In this document: positions 63,401-64,000 of the stretch, one piece after another
Numbering within the stretch: position 1 is the stretch's first letter
How the letters are laid out: each line of letters starts with the position of its first letter
Source of the DNA: Phorcus lineatus
Taxonomy: Eukaryota > Mollusca > Gastropoda > Trochida > Trochidae
Assembly (NCBI GenBank): GCA_921293015.1
Contig: OV121081.1
Coordinates: 63,195,022 to 63,259,021, forward strand
DNA length: 64,000 nt
Direction of reading: 5' to 3'
The notes under the pieces: model-generated
Databases searched by the model: none
Seen by the model: only the letters and a program-made list of their open reading frames with translations
What the model was told of the DNA's origin: nothing
Made by a program: the position numbers and the translations under genes

Positions 63401-63728
63401 ACAATCAGTCAAGCTTGGAATTAGTTATTCAGACACTGATTGGAAAACTTAACTTGAAATTTCTGTTATCTGTAATTATTCATAAAGCTTCCCACCATTT
63501 TTACTCGTTTCTCTTTCCAGTAACAGGTTACAAGGTAAAAATGGCTTATAAGAAAATTCAGATCTCATTTTTGTCATCATCGTTGATTATGTGAAGCTCC
63601 CCTACCTCTGGAGCCTGTGCTGGGGGCCCCTTCTCTATGATGCTATTGGCCGTCTCTTGGTTCAGCAGGAGCCCAAACGTTAGTGTGGTGCCCTCATCCA
63701 GCCCGGGGGGAGTCTCGCTCACACTCCA
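57332..63728 (-). CDS. NOL6: NOL6 (nucleolar RNA-associated protein, Utp22-like), C-terminal half
   Basis: NOL6 is a nucleolar protein of the small-subunit processome needed for pre-18S rRNA maturation. Exons in transcript order: 63606-63728, 63238-63389, 62611-62842, 62049-62166, 61597-61754, 61120-61283, 60606-60758, 59613-59710, 58984-59198, 58506-58700, 58159-58260, 57332-57478. All have GT/AG ends and matching phases, giving 618 residues ending in TAA. Family landmarks: LTFGLLLNQETANSIIEKGP, ELRRFQDSSIHEAVVW, HLPKPKGD, LPLTVKTVQGVAPVFRFSE, KLEGSGKWPDDLEAIRRLKA, VRLAKRWVASHMM, VGFLRFLTLLSTHDWKTQPL and FDEVALFFYDKFGG. Human NOL6 has about 1146 aa, so the missing N-terminal half lies beyond 64000. 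No break or frameshift is seen. Confidence 0.96.
57740..57970 (-). repeat. Possible tRNA-derived SINE fragment
   Basis: In the NOL6 last intron. The minus strand reads GAGGTTGGTGGTTCAAAACC, close to a tRNA B-box (GGTTCRANNCC); no convincing A-box or cloverleaf is seen. A SINE relic is the likeliest reading. Confidence 0.3.
58159..58260 (-). CDS. NOL6: NOL6 exon
   Basis: Acceptor TGTTTTTCAG, donor AAG|GTAAAT. 34 codons: GAFDEVALFFYDKFGGSFIG, VVWKPRAKEVRDFK. Confidence 0.95.
58506..58700 (-). CDS. NOL6: NOL6 exon
   Basis: Acceptor TTGGTACAG, donor AAG|GTTGGT. 65 codons including IFRPPLDAFDLIIHLKNRQL and LDYDPVQFYLQELK. Confidence 0.95.
58984..59198 (-). CDS. NOL6: NOL6 exon
   Basis: Acceptor ATTTTGCAG, donor AAG|GTGAGA. 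Contains LHNRFASERSSFPLMSLCT and LLQRVVLLARESSQVLEGQI. Confidence 0.95.
59613..59710 (-). CDS. NOL6: NOL6 exon
   Basis: Acceptor ATGTTGTAG, donor ACCA|GTAAGT. Encodes SPVVGFLRFLTLLSTHDWKT and QPLVVNLNKEFT, a highly conserved NOL6 block. It joins directly to the exon that carries the donor array. Confidence 0.96.
59834..59960. repeat. 57-bp tandem repeat (about 2.2 copies)
   Basis: ATGGGAACACATATACAC at 59834, 59891 and (partly) 59948. In the NOL6 intron after the donor array. Confidence 0.85.
60255..60631 (-). repeat. 41-bp minisatellite of NOL6 exon end plus splice donor
   Basis: Nine units with AACATA at 60271, 60312, 60353, 60394, 60435, 60476, 60517, 60558 and 60599, an exact 41-bp period. 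On the minus strand each unit reads CACCCCGCCCCCTACACTGT ACCTGG then the donor GTATGTTATCTTCAG. The unit nearest the exon is the genuine exon end and donor (60605-60604). Two units (60435, 60558) carry GGTTATG in place of GGGTATG. Confidence 0.97.
60606..60758 (-). CDS. NOL6: NOL6 exon carrying the donor array
   Basis: Acceptor TCCGTTGCAG, donor CCTGG|GTATGT. Encodes VRLAKRWVASHMMLDHIAEE and VASVYMHPAPYTVPG. The chosen donor gives the conserved join PG-SPVVGFLRF with the next exon; its copies continue downstream every 41 bp. Confidence 0.95.
61120..61283 (-). CDS. NOL6: NOL6 exon
   Basis: Acceptor AACTATAG, donor CATGG|GTGAGA. Encodes DGFVFRLVIGHMREITLAKM and LQREYSGRPKLTSTLHG. Confidence 0.95.
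61597..61754 (-). CDS. NOL6: NOL6 exon
   Basis: Acceptor TATTTGCAG, donor AAG|GTAAGT. Encodes KLEGSGKWPDDLEAIRRLKA and VRVAPTHLDVLK, close to the vertebrate sequence. Confidence 0.96.
62049..62166 (-). CDS. NOL6: NOL6 exon
   Basis: Acceptor CTACTGAAG, donor AAAG|GTTGGT. Encodes VFPAMPAIPRNIQTTNASAG and FLPHPDKPAPFYLPSLK. Confidence 0.92.
62611..62842 (-). CDS. NOL6: NOL6 exon
   Basis: Acceptor GCACCTAG, donor GAG|GTGAGG. Encodes IHFMGSQLDPLLHLPKPKGD and LPLTVKTVQGVAPVFRFSE. Confidence 0.96.
63238..63389 (-). CDS. NOL6: NOL6 exon
   Basis: Acceptor CACTTAAG, donor CAACAG|GTAGGT. Encodes AAEFREMWGDKSELRRFQDS and SIHEAVVW, the nucleotidyltransferase-like RRFxDG-type region of NOL6. Confidence 0.95.
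63606..63728 (-). CDS. NOL6: NOL6 exon (first in window)
   Basis: Acceptor TACTTCTTCAG, donor GAG|GTAGGG. 41 codons: WSVSETPPGLDEGTTLTFGL, LLNQETANSIIEKGPPAQAP. It begins in phase 0; upstream exons lie past 64000. Confidence 0.95.
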
Positions 63729-64000
63729 CTGAAGAAGTAAAGAACAACTTGGTAGGGCCATTAGCTTTACACAGAAACATCAAACGTGTTAAGTCAGTTA
63801 CTGTCAAAGTTCAGTTCATCCTCGTACTATGGTTTCCAGGGTGTTGTTTAATTTTGCCCAACAGGGCTGTAAAGCTGTCTATATCCTCTCATCTGAATGA
63901 CGTAGGCGATAAATGATATTTTGCCAATATATATATGTTGGCAGCTGTACAAGATATTTGCATTTGATATCTTCACAAGACACATTGATTCAGAGTATAT
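63729..64000 (-). other. NOL6: NOL6 intron, window edge
   Basis: No exon seen; intronic AT-rich DNA to the end of the window. Confidence 0.6.

Overview
This is eukaryotic, intron-rich, AT-rich genomic DNA. Gene content, intron structure and the repeat load (mariner, Tc1, a LINE, TTAA-flanked MITEs, many minisatellites) suggest a marine invertebrate, most likely a lophotrochozoan such as a mollusc. The taxon is an inference; only the gene families are well supported.

Three protein-coding genes could be rebuilt exon by exon, with splice sites and matching phases. (1) A calpain-type cysteine protease on the minus strand, 39623 down to about 12198: ten coding exons, N-terminal acylation-type motif MGCSSS, catalytic triad Cys113-His269-Asn293, and a CBSW domain; the C-terminal end is uncertain. 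(2) A CREB3/Luman-type membrane-bound bZIP transcription factor on the plus strand, 51196-55912: seven coding exons, 492 aa, with acidic N-terminus, bZIP, one membrane span and an RxxL Site-1-protease-like site. (3) The C-terminal half of NOL6 (nucleolar RNA-associated protein, yeast Utp22) on the minus strand, 63728 down to 57332: twelve exons, 618 residues, 5' part beyond the right edge. CREB3 and NOL6 converge; their poly(A) signals lie about 330 bp apart.

Layout: 1-12197 is repeat-dominated (a broken mariner at 1.1-2.2 kb, a 1.4-1.6 kb tandem duplication at 6.5-9.4 kb, an inverted-repeat element at 11.4 kb). 12.2-39.6 kb is the calpain gene, with five separate minisatellites between 14 and 24 kb and decayed Tc1 and pogo/Tigger-like fragments in its introns. 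39.6-51 kb is intergenic, with a second copy of the TTAA MITE and a decayed LINE reverse transcriptase. 51-57 kb is CREB3 and 57-64 kb is NOL6.

The most striking signal is a pair of 41-bp minisatellites, one in calpain (12 units) and one in NOL6 (9 units). Each starts exactly at an exon 3' end and repeats the last exon bases together with the 5' splice site, giving rows of 12 and 9 tandem splice donors. Each unit also holds an acceptor-like YAG. The two arrays share no sequence but share period, orientation and architecture, which suggests a class of splice-site minisatellite worth a genome-wide search.
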